Source: an uncultured Eubacteriales bacterium (GTDB lineage: Bacteria > Bacillota > Clostridia > Oscillospirales > Acutalibacteraceae). From it: a DNA stretch of 64,000 nt. Shown piece by piece: positions 34,510-42,123 of the stretch; within the stretch, counting starts at the first letter, position 1, and every line of letters starts with the position of its first letter. The notes beneath the pieces are model-generated. The model had not been told where the DNA came from, ran no database searches, and saw nothing but the letters and a program-made list of their open reading frames with translations. A program made the position numbers and the translations under genes. The DNA lies in NCBI GenBank assembly GCA_934647945.1, contig CAKUFK010000002.1, positions 248,001 to 312,000 of the forward strand. The letters are read 5' to 3'.

Positions 34510-34991
34510 CAGTGCTTCAAGATGCCGAGGAACAACAAGACAAACCCTGCCGCGATCAGCAGGACGACTATGGAACAGAGCTGGAAACGGCCGGCGGGTG
34601 CCGGTTTCCCCTGGTCATCCAGCCGGAAGCGCCAGAGCCTGTAATGGGTTTCGGGTTTGTACACGATCCAGCCGGCCGCCGCGAAGCAGGCCATGGAGCC
34701 CATACCCCACCAGCCGGAGAGGAAGGCTGCGGTTCCGGCGGAAAACAGGATCAGCAGCACGCAGACCCCCAAAAAGGCCGTCCGGAACTGCCCCGGCAGC
34801 CGCCGGTACGCCTTCCGCTTTTGGGCATCGGCGGCAGGTGACCCGGGCTTCACGGACGCCTGGAGAGCACCGGCGGGTTTTGCCGGCCCGGGAGAGGCCA
34901 TATCCCGTCGGGGACAGTTCCCCTTCCGGCCGTCGGGCGCCGTTACAGCGGGGCCTGATGCGAAATCCTCTGTTTTTTTCTCATCTCCCAT
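34509..34991 (-). CDS. Small membrane protein, unknown function
   Basis: A 160-residue protein: about 65 disordered, charged residues (Pro, Ala, Lys rich), then two close membrane helices (about 73-107) and a third at the C-terminus. No family recognised. ATG 34991 follows GGGAGG and is 15 bases after the DUF975 gene, so both are one transcript. It ends at the bidirectional terminator. Confidence 0.7.
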   Translation of the reverse strand: MGDEKKTEDFASGPAVTAPDGRKGNCPRRDMASPGPAKPAGALQASVKPGSPAADAQKRKAYRRLPGQFRTAFLGVCVLLILFSAGTAAFLSGWWGMGSMACFAAAGWIVYKPETHYRLWRFRLDDQGKPAPAGRFQLCSIVVLLIAAGFVLLFLGILKH

Positions 34992-35006
34992 CCCGTTTTC
35001 CTCCCG

Positions 35007-35783
35007 TCAGAAGCCGTAGCTCGGGAAAACAGGGCCCTGGGAAACCGGCGGAGGCGGGGGCAGCTGGCCGAAATCCTCCCACGTCAGTTTGCCGCTGCGG
35101 ATGGCGGCGTCCTTGAGGGTGTCGTAAATACCGGCATGCGCCGTCCAGATGTAGGGATTGACGTACAGGATCCCCAAAATCCCGCAGGTGATCGACGACA
35201 GCAGCTCCCAGCCAATGAAACTCAGGTCGAACACAAACAGCTCCACCTTGGCGCCGTCGGTCAGGATCTCGCTCATTTTCATGGCTCTGGACGGCGGGAG
35301 GTTGGGATTTTCGCAGAGTATGTATTCCGTCATACTGTAGGCGTAGCTCTTGACGATCCCCATGATCCCGCAGGTGATGAGCCCCCACAGGAAAACCATC
35401 AGTTCCCGCAGGATCATGGTTTTCACCGCCGGGAGGTAGATCCGGAACCCGGCGAACATATCGCCGATGTTCGGGTATTCCCCCCGTCCGTAACGCAGGA
35501 ACCAACCCCGCGCTCCGACCGTGAGCACATTCCCGACGAAGATGCCGTACAGGAGGATCAGGACAAACAGCACAACGAAAACGGTGCTGAATATCGCCAA
35601 AATCCTGGAAGGCAGCTCGAAATGTCCCAAATCCATGTTGATCTCGCTTCCAAACCGGAATTCCAAAAAAGAACCGGATATGCCGCCGAACAGGCCGGCG
35701 AGGAACAGGACCAGGATGGCATTGCCGCTGCCCCCGTTCAGACGGGCTTTGGCCATGTCCTTGATATAGGTACGATTAAACAT
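35007..35783 (-). CDS. DUF975 family integral membrane protein
   Basis: A 258-residue polytopic protein with about five to six helices. The DUF975 pattern is visible: an N-terminal helix with KARLNGG, GNVLTVGARGWFLRY, and SRAMKMSEILTDGAKVELFVFDLSFIGW split over the middle, then a Pro-rich tail. Function unknown; family members are common in Clostridia and often near stress or cell-envelope genes. ATG 35783 follows AGAGGAGG. Confidence 0.8.
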   Translation of the reverse strand: MFNRTYIKDMAKARLNGGSGNAILVLFLAGLFGGISGSFLEFRFGSEINMDLGHFELPSRILAIFSTVFVVLFVLILLYGIFVGNVLTVGARGWFLRYGRGEYPNIGDMFAGFRIYLPAVKTMILRELMVFLWGLITCGIMGIVKSYAYSMTEYILCENPNLPPSRAMKMSEILTDGAKVELFVFDLSFIGWELLSSITCGILGILYVNPYIWTAHAGIYDTLKDAAIRSGKLTWEDFGQLPPPPPVSQGPVFPSYGF

Positions 35784-35808
35784 GCGCGAACCTCCTCTTG
35801 CAGATAGG

Positions 35809-35843
35809 AAAAAGGCGGGGCATCCCCTCTATGCCCCGCCTTT
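35809..35843 (-). terminator. Terminator of the flotillin transcript
   Basis: A perfect 13-bp stem (35811-35823 with 35831-35843) is followed on the minus strand by TTTTTCC. It lies 11 bases after the flotillin gene stop and just before the start region of the DUF975 gene. Confidence 0.88.
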
Positions 35844-35853
35844 CCCGGGAATT

Positions 35854-37266
35854 TTATTCCGCCGTTTTATCTGTTTCCGGGGAATCCGCTTCTTTCCCCA
35901 GAAATTCCGGGATTTTCATGCCGGCCATTTTGAAGGTCTCGCTCAGGGGCGGGATCGACTTCATCATCCCTGACAGGAAATTGGCCGTGGTGGACGACCC
36001 GTTTTCGCCGTTCATGCTGTCCCAGACCGTGATCTTGTCGATGTTCAGGTTCTTGACGGCCTCGACCTGGATCCGGGTCAGCTCCTCGATCTTATCGGTC
36101 AGCAGGAGCTGTACGGCGGAATCCGCGTTCCCGCCGGCCGCCTGGACGATCGCGGCGAAGCCCTCGGCCTGCTTGGACAGGATTTCCTGAACGCCGCGGG
36201 CCTGCGCTTCCATCTTGGCAAAGATGGCATCCGCCTCGCCCTTGGCCAGGGCGCGGGCCTGCTCGGCCTGGGCCTCGGCTTCCAGAACCTTCTTTTCCTT
36301 TTCGATCTGGGCTTTGACGATGACATCGGCCTGCTGGGTTGCGAGCTCACGGGCGGCACGGGCCTTTTCAGCCGCCTGCTCGGCGGCGTAAGCCTCTTCC
36401 TTGGCCTTGGCTTCGGCCAGCTTCTCGGCCGTTACGGCACGGCGCTGGGCTTCCGCCTCCAGTTCGCGACGGGTGGCGTCGGATTTTGCGACGTTGGCTT
36501 TGGAGGTGTTTTCACCGTCCACGGCGGAGGCGTTAGCGGCTGCGACCGAAATCCGCTGGTCCCGCACGGCGTTCGCTTCACCGATGGAGCCCTCGCGGTT
36601 CCGCTCGGCCACGGAGATACGGGCTTCGTTGATCGCCTTGGCCGCGGCTTCTTTACCCAGAGCCTCGATGTATCCGGATTCATCGCTGATGTCGGTGACG
36701 TTGACGTTGATCAGCCGCAGGCCGATCTTGCGCAGCTCGCTCTCCACGTTGGAGGAGACGGCGGCGAGGAATTTGTCGCGGTCGATATTGATCTCCTCGA
36801 TCTCCATCGTGGCGATGATCAGGCGCATCTGGCCGAAGATGATGTCCTTGGCCAGCTCCTGGATTTCCTGAAGCTTGAGCCCGAGCAGGCGCTCGGCGGC
36901 ATTCTGCATGGTGCCGGACTCGGTCGAGATGCCGACCGTGAACCGGGCGGGAACGTCGATCCGGATGTTCTGGCGGGACAGGGCGCTCTTCAGGTCGACG
37001 CTGATGGACATCGGCGTCAGGTCCAGATACTCATACGACTGGAATACCGGCCAGATGAAGGCGGCGCCGCCGTGGATGCAGCGGGCGGACCTGGCCGTGC
37101 CGTCCTTGTTCTGTCCGACTTTACCATAGATGACCATGACCTTGTCGGACGGACAGCGGCGGTACCGGGCGAGGCACATCAGCAACAGGCTGAACACCAG
37201 GATGACCACCACTACCACGGTGATAAGGACGGTCGGGGGCAGGGTCGCGGCGAGAATGGGAACCAT
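35854..37266 (-). CDS. Flotillin family protein (SPFH)
   Basis: A 470-residue scaffold of functional membrane microdomains. One N-terminal membrane helix (about 10-35), an SPFH/band 7 domain (about 50-215), then a long Ala/Glu-rich coiled coil (about 215-390) and a flotillin C-terminus ending in Lys/Glu-rich residues. It resembles Bacillus YuaG/FloT. The ATG at 37266 is 8 bases after AAAGGAG; a GTG three codons upstream overlaps it. The upstream gene encodes an NfeD-like partner (49 bases away), the same pairing as yuaF-yuaG. Confidence 0.92.
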   Translation of the reverse strand: MVPILAATLPPTVLITVVVVVILVFSLLLMCLARYRRCPSDKVMVIYGKVGQNKDGTARSARCIHGGAAFIWPVFQSYEYLDLTPMSISVDLKSALSRQNIRIDVPARFTVGISTESGTMQNAAERLLGLKLQEIQELAKDIIFGQMRLIIATMEIEEINIDRDKFLAAVSSNVESELRKIGLRLINVNVTDISDESGYIEALGKEAAAKAINEARISVAERNREGSIGEANAVRDQRISVAAANASAVDGENTSKANVAKSDATRRELEAEAQRRAVTAEKLAEAKAKEEAYAAEQAAEKARAARELATQQADVIVKAQIEKEKKVLEAEAQAEQARALAKGEADAIFAKMEAQARGVQEILSKQAEGFAAIVQAAGGNADSAVQLLLTDKIEELTRIQVEAVKNLNIDKITVWDSMNGENGSSTTANFLSGMMKSIPPLSETFKMAGMKIPEFLGKEADSPETDKTAE

Positions 37267-37315
37267 GTACAACACTCCTTTAACTTAATATATGGATATG
37301 CCATTGGGAACCGAT

Positions 37316-37999
37316 TTAGACGGATTCTTCCGTCAGCGGGGTCACTACCAGGACATTGGCGGGGGTCACCCCCACCACCCGGACCTGCTGGCCGGTCTTC
37401 AGGTCCTCTTCCATGCAGACGGCGTCGAGCTCCATAAACCGTTCCTGCACCACCAGGGTGACCTTGCCCTTGCCTTCCTTCTCCATCGGCACATACACCT
37501 CGGCAATTTTCCCGATCGCGTTGTTCAGTTCGAGATTTCCGCTCTGCTGCATGCGCAGGGAAAACAGGATGACCACGGCCACCAAAGACATGGCGGCGAA
37601 GCCGGCCAGAAGCGCGACGGGGAACGCGATGAAGATGGTGACGTGCAGATCCAGCAGCGCGATCGCCACCCAGGCGAATATAGCCAGGAAAGCCACGATC
37701 CCCCGCAGGGTGAACAGCCGCAGCCCGGGATCATGCTCCACGGCCGGGCCGTCGTGCACATCGTGTTCGAAATCATGGTCCACGTCGCAGGCCCCGCCGT
37801 CATGGACGTCCAGAGGCGCATCATGGTCCAGATTCGCGTCGAAGTCGTGATCGAGGTCGTGATCCAGGTCGGCGTCGCCGTCATGGCCCAGGCCGAACAG
37901 CAGCAAAACCGTCTGAATGATGAGGATCAGGGTCGAGGGAATGGCGATGATATACAGGACCTGCTCGAGCAGACCCAGTTGGCTCCACCACGCAAACAT
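37316..37999 (-). CDS. NfeD/YuaF-like membrane protein with Asp/His-rich loop
   Basis: A 227-residue partner of the flotillin. One helix at about 12-36, then an extreme acidic linker (39-90) with 18 Asp and 9 His, mostly as repeated DHD units, two more helices (about 97-148) and a C-terminal OB-type NfeD domain. The linker should face outside if the topology is as in YuaF and could bind divalent metal. The ATG at 37999 follows GGAGG; five upstream in-frame codons overlap that site. A hairpin-like inverted repeat lies just upstream (38016-38038). Confidence 0.82.
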   Translation of the reverse strand: MFAWWSQLGLLEQVLYIIAIPSTLILIIQTVLLLFGLGHDGDADLDHDLDHDFDANLDHDAPLDVHDGGACDVDHDFEHDVHDGPAVEHDPGLRLFTLRGIVAFLAIFAWVAIALLDLHVTIFIAFPVALLAGFAAMSLVAVVILFSLRMQQSGNLELNNAIGKIAEVYVPMEKEGKGKVTLVVQERFMELDAVCMEEDLKTGQQVRVVGVTPANVLVVTPLTEESV

Positions 38000-38015
38000 C
38001 GAAGAAACCTCCATT

Positions 38016-38038
38016 CCAAATTTGTCGACAAGATTTGG
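38016..38038. repeat. Inverted repeat with TTGTCGACAA core
   Basis: A 23-bp imperfect palindrome with one unpaired base and a TTGTCGACAA centre lies between the DUF1836 gene and the NfeD-like gene, just before the latter's ribosome site. The same TTGTCGACAAG core recurs at 44463-44474. Confidence 0.5.
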
Positions 38039-38068
38039 TGCCGCTTGACGCGGCGGGTCCGGCGCGGA

Positions 38069-38656
38069 TCAGGCGGACGTGGGAAGTCCGCTTTCCTCCG
38101 GGATCATCGACTGGTACAGGCTGTCGGCCTCCTGCATGAGCGCTGCGGCCGCAGCGTTGAGCAGGATCATGGTCATAGCCTTCCCCAACCGCTCCTTGGC
38201 ATCCGGCACGGGACCCTCATAGCCCTCAAGTTGCGCACCGATGAGAGCTATGAGAGACTCGCGGTCCATGTTGCCCTTTTCCTGACATTTGAGAATTGCC
38301 GTAGACACCAGGGTATAGAGCTGCGGTTCGGGAATGATATCGTCGGAGCGATCCTCTACACGGCCGTTGATATACTGCAGGAGCCGCGCGATTTTGTCGA
38401 GCTGCATGGTCGGCCGCAGCAGGTTGATCATCAGAACCCTCGCCACCTGCAGCTCCCCGTATTTTTTGTTCACGGGATTGGCTACCCAGCCCCGTTTGAC
38501 CCAGTTTTGAATGGCCGTGCCGCTCTGCCCCGTCATTTCCGAGAGCTGAGACAGGGTCAAGCCCCCTCCCGATACTGCAAACACCGGTTCAAGCAACGCA
38601 AACCCCTTTTCCTCCTCGCCGGGCGGAATCGGCACATTGGTGCCCGGTAATGTCAT
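38069..38656 (-). CDS. DUF1836 protein, MerR-like helix-turn-helix
   Basis: A 195-residue putative regulator. LSQLSEMTGQSGTAIQNWVKR (35-55) looks like the MerR-type winged helix start, followed by the DUF1836 helical domain (VARVLMINLLRPTMQLDKIA). The role of the family is not established; DNA binding is inferred. ATG 38656 follows TAGGAGGG. It precedes the NfeD-like and flotillin genes on the same strand with a 69-base gap and may regulate or be co-transcribed with them. Confidence 0.8.
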   Translation of the reverse strand: MTLPGTNVPIPPGEEEKGFALLEPVFAVSGGGLTLSQLSEMTGQSGTAIQNWVKRGWVANPVNKKYGELQVARVLMINLLRPTMQLDKIARLLQYINGRVEDRSDDIIPEPQLYTLVSTAILKCQEKGNMDRESLIALIGAQLEGYEGPVPDAKERLGKAMTMILLNAAAAALMQEADSLYQSMIPEESGLPTSA

Positions 38657-38706
38657 AGCGGCGCCCTCCTAACATCACTGTCAGACTACTTTTAAAGTTC
38701 ATCGAT

Positions 38707-38735
38707 AGTATATCACATGGTCAAGTGAACCTCAA
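38707..38735 (-). promoter_or_regulatory. Promoter of the DUF1836-nfeD-flotillin unit
   Basis: Minus strand TTGAGG (38730-38735), 17 bases, TATACT (38707-38712). Confidence 0.7.
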
Positions 38736-38893
38736 ATGTGGTATTCAGCCAAATTTCACCAGCCGGATATTTCCAGATGGAATTATCTCTGGTTATCTCC
38801 CGAAATCGCGGCATATCGTTCATTTTCAAAATCCTGTGCATCTTATACAACAATTAAGAGAGGCTTAAGATTTTTTGCTGCCGGTTTTGCGTC

Positions 38894-38922
38894 TTGTCTG
38901 GTACAATCAGATAAAATATGAT
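38894..38922 (+). promoter_or_regulatory. Promoter of the two-component system
   Basis: TTGTCT (38894-38899), 17 bases, TATGAT (38917-38922), about 55 bases before the regulator start. Confidence 0.65.
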
Positions 38923-38975
38923 ACACTGGATCCAGACCGTATATACGGAATTCCGGAACAAAGGAAAGGACGGCG

Positions 38976-39695
38976 TTGACAAGGATGAATCCGACAGTCT
39001 TGGTGTGTGACGACGACCGGGAAATCGCGGCGGCGGTGGATATTTACCTGACCGCCGAAGGATATACCGTTTTACAGGCCCACGACGGACTCGAAGCCAT
39101 CGACACAGTGGAAAAGCATCCCGAAATTGAGCTGATTCTCATGGACATCATGATGCCCCGCCTCGACGGCGTGCGGGCCACGATGAAAATCCGGGAAACC
39201 CACAACATCCCCATTGTCATGTTATCCGCCAAGGGCGAGGACAACGACAAAATCCTGGGGCTGAACATCGGCGCCGACGATTACATCACCAAGCCTTTCA
39301 ACCCCATGGAGCTGATCGCGCGGGTTCGTTCACAGCTCCGCCGCTATCATAACTTCGGGATTTCGGGGCCGGCCGCCGAGGAAAGCGCGTCCAAATACGT
39401 CAACGGCGGCCTTGAGCTCGACGACGGGGCCAAGCGGGTGACGGTGGACGACCAGGAGGTATCGCTGACGCCGGTGGAATATAAGATCGTCAAATACCTC
39501 ATGGAAAACCGGGGTCTGGTCTTTTCCAGCACACAGATTTACGAGAACGTCTGGAACGAGCCCTCCTATGGCGCGGACAATATCGTGGCGGTGCACATCC
39601 GCCACATCCGTGAAAAAATCGAGATCAATCCCAAGGAGCCCCGCTACATCAAGGTGATCTGGGGCCACGGGTACAAAATGGAGAAATTGTCGTAA
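38976..39695 (+). CDS. OmpR/PhoB-family response regulator
   Basis: A 239-residue regulator: receiver domain (residues 1-125) with acidic CDDD pocket, phospho-acceptor Asp57 in LILMDIMMPRLDG, and Lys in YITKPF; then a winged-helix DNA-binding domain ending YIKVIWGHGYKME. The start is a TTG at 38976 with a GGAAAGGA five bases before it; an ATG at 38985 is in frame but abuts AAGG, so either is possible. The kinase gene follows after 19 bases. Confidence 0.92.
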   Translation: MTRMNPTVLVCDDDREIAAAVDIYLTAEGYTVLQAHDGLEAIDTVEKHPEIELILMDIMMPRLDGVRATMKIRETHNIPIVMLSAKGEDNDKILGLNIGADDYITKPFNPMELIARVRSQLRRYHNFGISGPAAEESASKYVNGGLELDDGAKRVTVDDQEVSLTPVEYKIVKYLMENRGLVFSSTQIYENVWNEPSYGADNIVAVHIRHIREKIEINPKEPRYIKVIWGHGYKMEKLS

Positions 39696-39714
39696 CGCGA
39701 AAGGATGACGCCCC

Positions 39715-41643
39715 ATGAAGCTGCGGGAAAGCCTGTTTGCCAAATTGTCCGCGGTGGCTCTGGTACTGGTGCTGAGCGTCTTGGTCGGATGCGGCGCCTA
39801 TTTTTCCGCAAACCTGTTTACACGGCGGGAGGTCTACAAGGACAGCTACGTGGAAACCGGGGCCTGCGAGAGACAGATGGAGGACAGCGCCTACGACGTC
39901 AGCGAATATTTCAGCCTGACCCTGCTTTCCCAAAAGCAGGAACTGACCTATGAGCAGCAGACCGAGCTCGATACCCTGCGGGAATCAATCGGGCCAGAGA
40001 CGAAAGGAAATTTCGTCTGGCAAATCATGGACGGCTCGGGCACGGTGCTTCTCTCCAACATCGAGGACGACGGGGCCGCCCTCTCACAACTGACCAACGG
40101 CGACTACCGCCATCAATCCTTCGGCCTCAAGGATACCGTCCTCGGCACCGACGGCAGTACGACGACGACCACCACCCGCTACCGGATACAGTACGGGCTG
40201 CGGGATAAGCTGCCGTATAAAGATGCGTACAGCAAAGCGTCGTCGGAGTTTCAGTATAGCAAACGGTGGCTGACGCCGGTAATCATCCTGTCGGGCGCCG
40301 GCCTCATCGCGGTTTTGCTCCTCTACGGCTTCCTGGCCGCCGCGGCCGGGCAGAAGGCGGGCGAGGACCGGATCGCGCTGAATCCTTTCGACAAGATCTG
40401 GACCGAGATTCCGGCTGCGCTCTTCTTCGTCCTGGCCTTTATGGCCGTCTTTTTTGCCGCGGAGGGCAGCGGATGGCTGCTGTTCGTCATCGCGCTGCTC
40501 GGCATATGGGCCGTCACCTTCGGCCTCTCCCTGATCCGCCGCGCCAAAGCCGGCATGCTCTATAAAACCAGCTTTATCCATTTAATTGTGCGTGGTTTTC
40601 AGGCCTTTTCCCGTCATACGACCATCTTTTTCCGGACGGTGTGCCTGGTAGGGGCCTTTACCATTGTCCAGATGCTCCTTTTCCTCTCCTCAAACGCCGT
40701 GGCCATCCTGTTCCTGCTCATGATGAACATCAGCATCGGCGTGGCCGGGGTCTGGACGGCCGTCCAGTATGAAAAGATCCGGAAAGCGACCGACCGGATG
40801 GCGGCCGGGGAGCTGGACCAAACCATCGATGTACAGACTGTCCCGATTTTCTCCAAAATGGCGCGCAATCTCAACAGCACCCAGGCGGCCATTCAGATTG
40901 CCGTGCAGAACGCCACCCGCAGCGAGCGGATGAAGACCGAACTGATTACCAACGTCTCCCACGATATCAAAACCCCTCTCACCTCTATCGTCAGCTATGT
41001 GGGGCTGCTCAAATCCACGGCTATCGATGACCCGACCGCCCTGGAATATATCGATGTACTGGAAAAGAAATCGAAGCGATTGGCCCAATTGATGGCGGAT
41101 CTGGTGGAGGCCTCCAAGGTCACGTCCGGGAATATCACGGTCAATCTGGAGCCGCTGAACATCAGCGAACTGATTAAACAGGCCGGAGGGGAGTTCGAAT
41201 CCCGGCTCGAGGAACGGCACATCCAGCTGCTCTGCCGCCTGCCTGAGCTTCCGGTCTTTGTGGTCGCGGACGGCCGCCACATGTGGAGGGTACTCGACAA
41301 TCTCTTTGGGAACGCCGTGAAATACGCGCTGGACAACACCCGTGTCTACGTGGATCTTCTCGACACGGAACAGGAGGCGCTCATCTCCATCAAAAACATT
41401 TCGCGGGAGGCTCTCGGCATCCAGCCCGATGAATTGATGGAGCGGTTCGTCCGGGGCGACTCCTCCCGCTATACGGAGGGCAGCGGCCTGGGACTGTCCA
41501 TTGCGAAAAGCCTCATGGAGCTGCAGCAGGGTTCGATGAACATCCAAATCGACGGGGATCTTTTCAAAGTCGTCCTCTGCCTGCGCAAAGCCCCGCCCTC
41601 TCCCCCGCCTTCCGAGCCCCCCGTCGTCATGTCCCCCGCCTGA
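39715..41643 (+). CDS. Sensor histidine kinase, multi-pass
   Basis: A 642-residue kinase. Membrane helix 1 at 10-32, an extracytoplasmic sensor of about 150 residues, a second helix (about 185-210), two pairs of helices (about 232-280 and 303-350), a HAMP-like linker, the H-box NVSHDIKTPLTS with phospho-acceptor His416, and a HATPase domain with N-box WRVLDNLFGNAVKYA and G-box GSGLGLSIAKS. Six helices is more than in a simple VanS-type kinase. It pairs with the preceding regulator; the signal is unknown. A weak terminator follows. Confidence 0.92.
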   Translation: MKLRESLFAKLSAVALVLVLSVLVGCGAYFSANLFTRREVYKDSYVETGACERQMEDSAYDVSEYFSLTLLSQKQELTYEQQTELDTLRESIGPETKGNFVWQIMDGSGTVLLSNIEDDGAALSQLTNGDYRHQSFGLKDTVLGTDGSTTTTTTRYRIQYGLRDKLPYKDAYSKASSEFQYSKRWLTPVIILSGAGLIAVLLLYGFLAAAAGQKAGEDRIALNPFDKIWTEIPAALFFVLAFMAVFFAAEGSGWLLFVIALLGIWAVTFGLSLIRRAKAGMLYKTSFIHLIVRGFQAFSRHTTIFFRTVCLVGAFTIVQMLLFLSSNAVAILFLLMMNISIGVAGVWTAVQYEKIRKATDRMAAGELDQTIDVQTVPIFSKMARNLNSTQAAIQIAVQNATRSERMKTELITNVSHDIKTPLTSIVSYVGLLKSTAIDDPTALEYIDVLEKKSKRLAQLMADLVEASKVTSGNITVNLEPLNISELIKQAGGEFESRLEERHIQLLCRLPELPVFVVADGRHMWRVLDNLFGNAVKYALDNTRVYVDLLDTEQEALISIKNISREALGIQPDELMERFVRGDSSRYTEGSGLGLSIAKSLMELQQGSMNIQIDGDLFKVVLCLRKAPPSPPPSEPPVVMSPA

Positions 41644-41650
41644 TGTCCCC

Positions 41651-41690
41651 GAACGTCCCTGCGTTTCATAGGAATGCAGGGACGTTCTTG
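41651..41690 (+). terminator. Weak terminator after the sensor kinase
   Basis: A perfect 12-bp stem (GAACGTCCCTGC at 41651-41662 with 41676-41687) follows the stop by 7 bases, but only TTGCTC comes after it. Confidence 0.55.
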
Positions 41691-41726
41691 CTCGGAGGCT
41701 TCCATTTGCCATATGCGGCAATATAA

Positions 41727-41939
41727 CATAATGAGTGGTTTACAGGCCATGGTAAGGGGATCAATCTGGGACATTGGGGGAAAAAAGAGAATCATCAGAT
41801 TGCCGAAACGTTTAAGCATGTCTTTGCCGAGTGGATTGATAACGGACATAACAACTTTGACGATACAAACACCATCATTCTATGCGTGGAATTAACAGAC
41901 GGACTGTTGCTTTCGCATGGCACAAAGTATGCGTTTTAG
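41727..41939 (+). pseudogene. 5'-truncated gene remnant, unknown family
   Basis: An open stretch of 70 codons bounded by TAA (41724) upstream and TAG (41937-41939) downstream reads like genuine protein (for example EWFTGHGKGIN, AETFKHVFAEWIDNGHNN, TNTIILCVELTDG) but has no start codon or ribosome site before its core. It looks like the C-terminal end of a larger, now lost gene. It is richer in A and T than neighbouring genes. The last 48 bases overlap the convergent small ORF on the other strand. Family not recognised. Confidence 0.5.
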
Positions 41940-42065
41940 CTTCTCAACGTCCGATTCAAAGGGGTAGAAGATCCCCCTTCTGCTGATTTTCAGCGTTTCT
42001 AATTTTTTTGACGGTTCATATACGATCGCTTGGGGAATCCCGCCCTTTTTGAACCGCTCTGTCAT
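41892..42065 (-). CDS. Small hypothetical protein
   Basis: A 57-residue ORF, Lys/Arg-rich, beginning MTERFKKGGIPQAIVYEPSK and ending in a helical basic segment; AGAGG lies five bases before ATG 42065. It reads as a real protein rather than a shadow of the truncated plus-strand remnant, but only 48 bases overlap that. No family is recognised; it may be a fragment too. No promoter is clear. Confidence 0.4.
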   Translation of the reverse strand: MTERFKKGGIPQAIVYEPSKKLETLKISRRGIFYPFESDVEKLKRILCAMRKQQSVC

Positions 42066-42123
42066 ATATGCCTCTTTTTGAGAGACACTATGGCCAGAGC
42101 CCATTTCGAAAAGGACGGTATGT

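Larger units (their letters stand above)
38657..38975. other. 319-bp gap with divergent promoters
   Basis: Holds the minus-strand promoter of the DUF1836 gene (38707-38735) and the plus-strand promoter of the two-component system (38894-38922). The stretch 38736-38890 between them is AT-rich and shows no gene. Confidence 0.6.

Noticed and set aside
37838..37885. Short direct repeats considered as a CRISPR or tandem-repeat locus
   Set aside because: They are inside a reading frame, encode the DHD units of the NfeD-like protein and lack spacers of uniform length.
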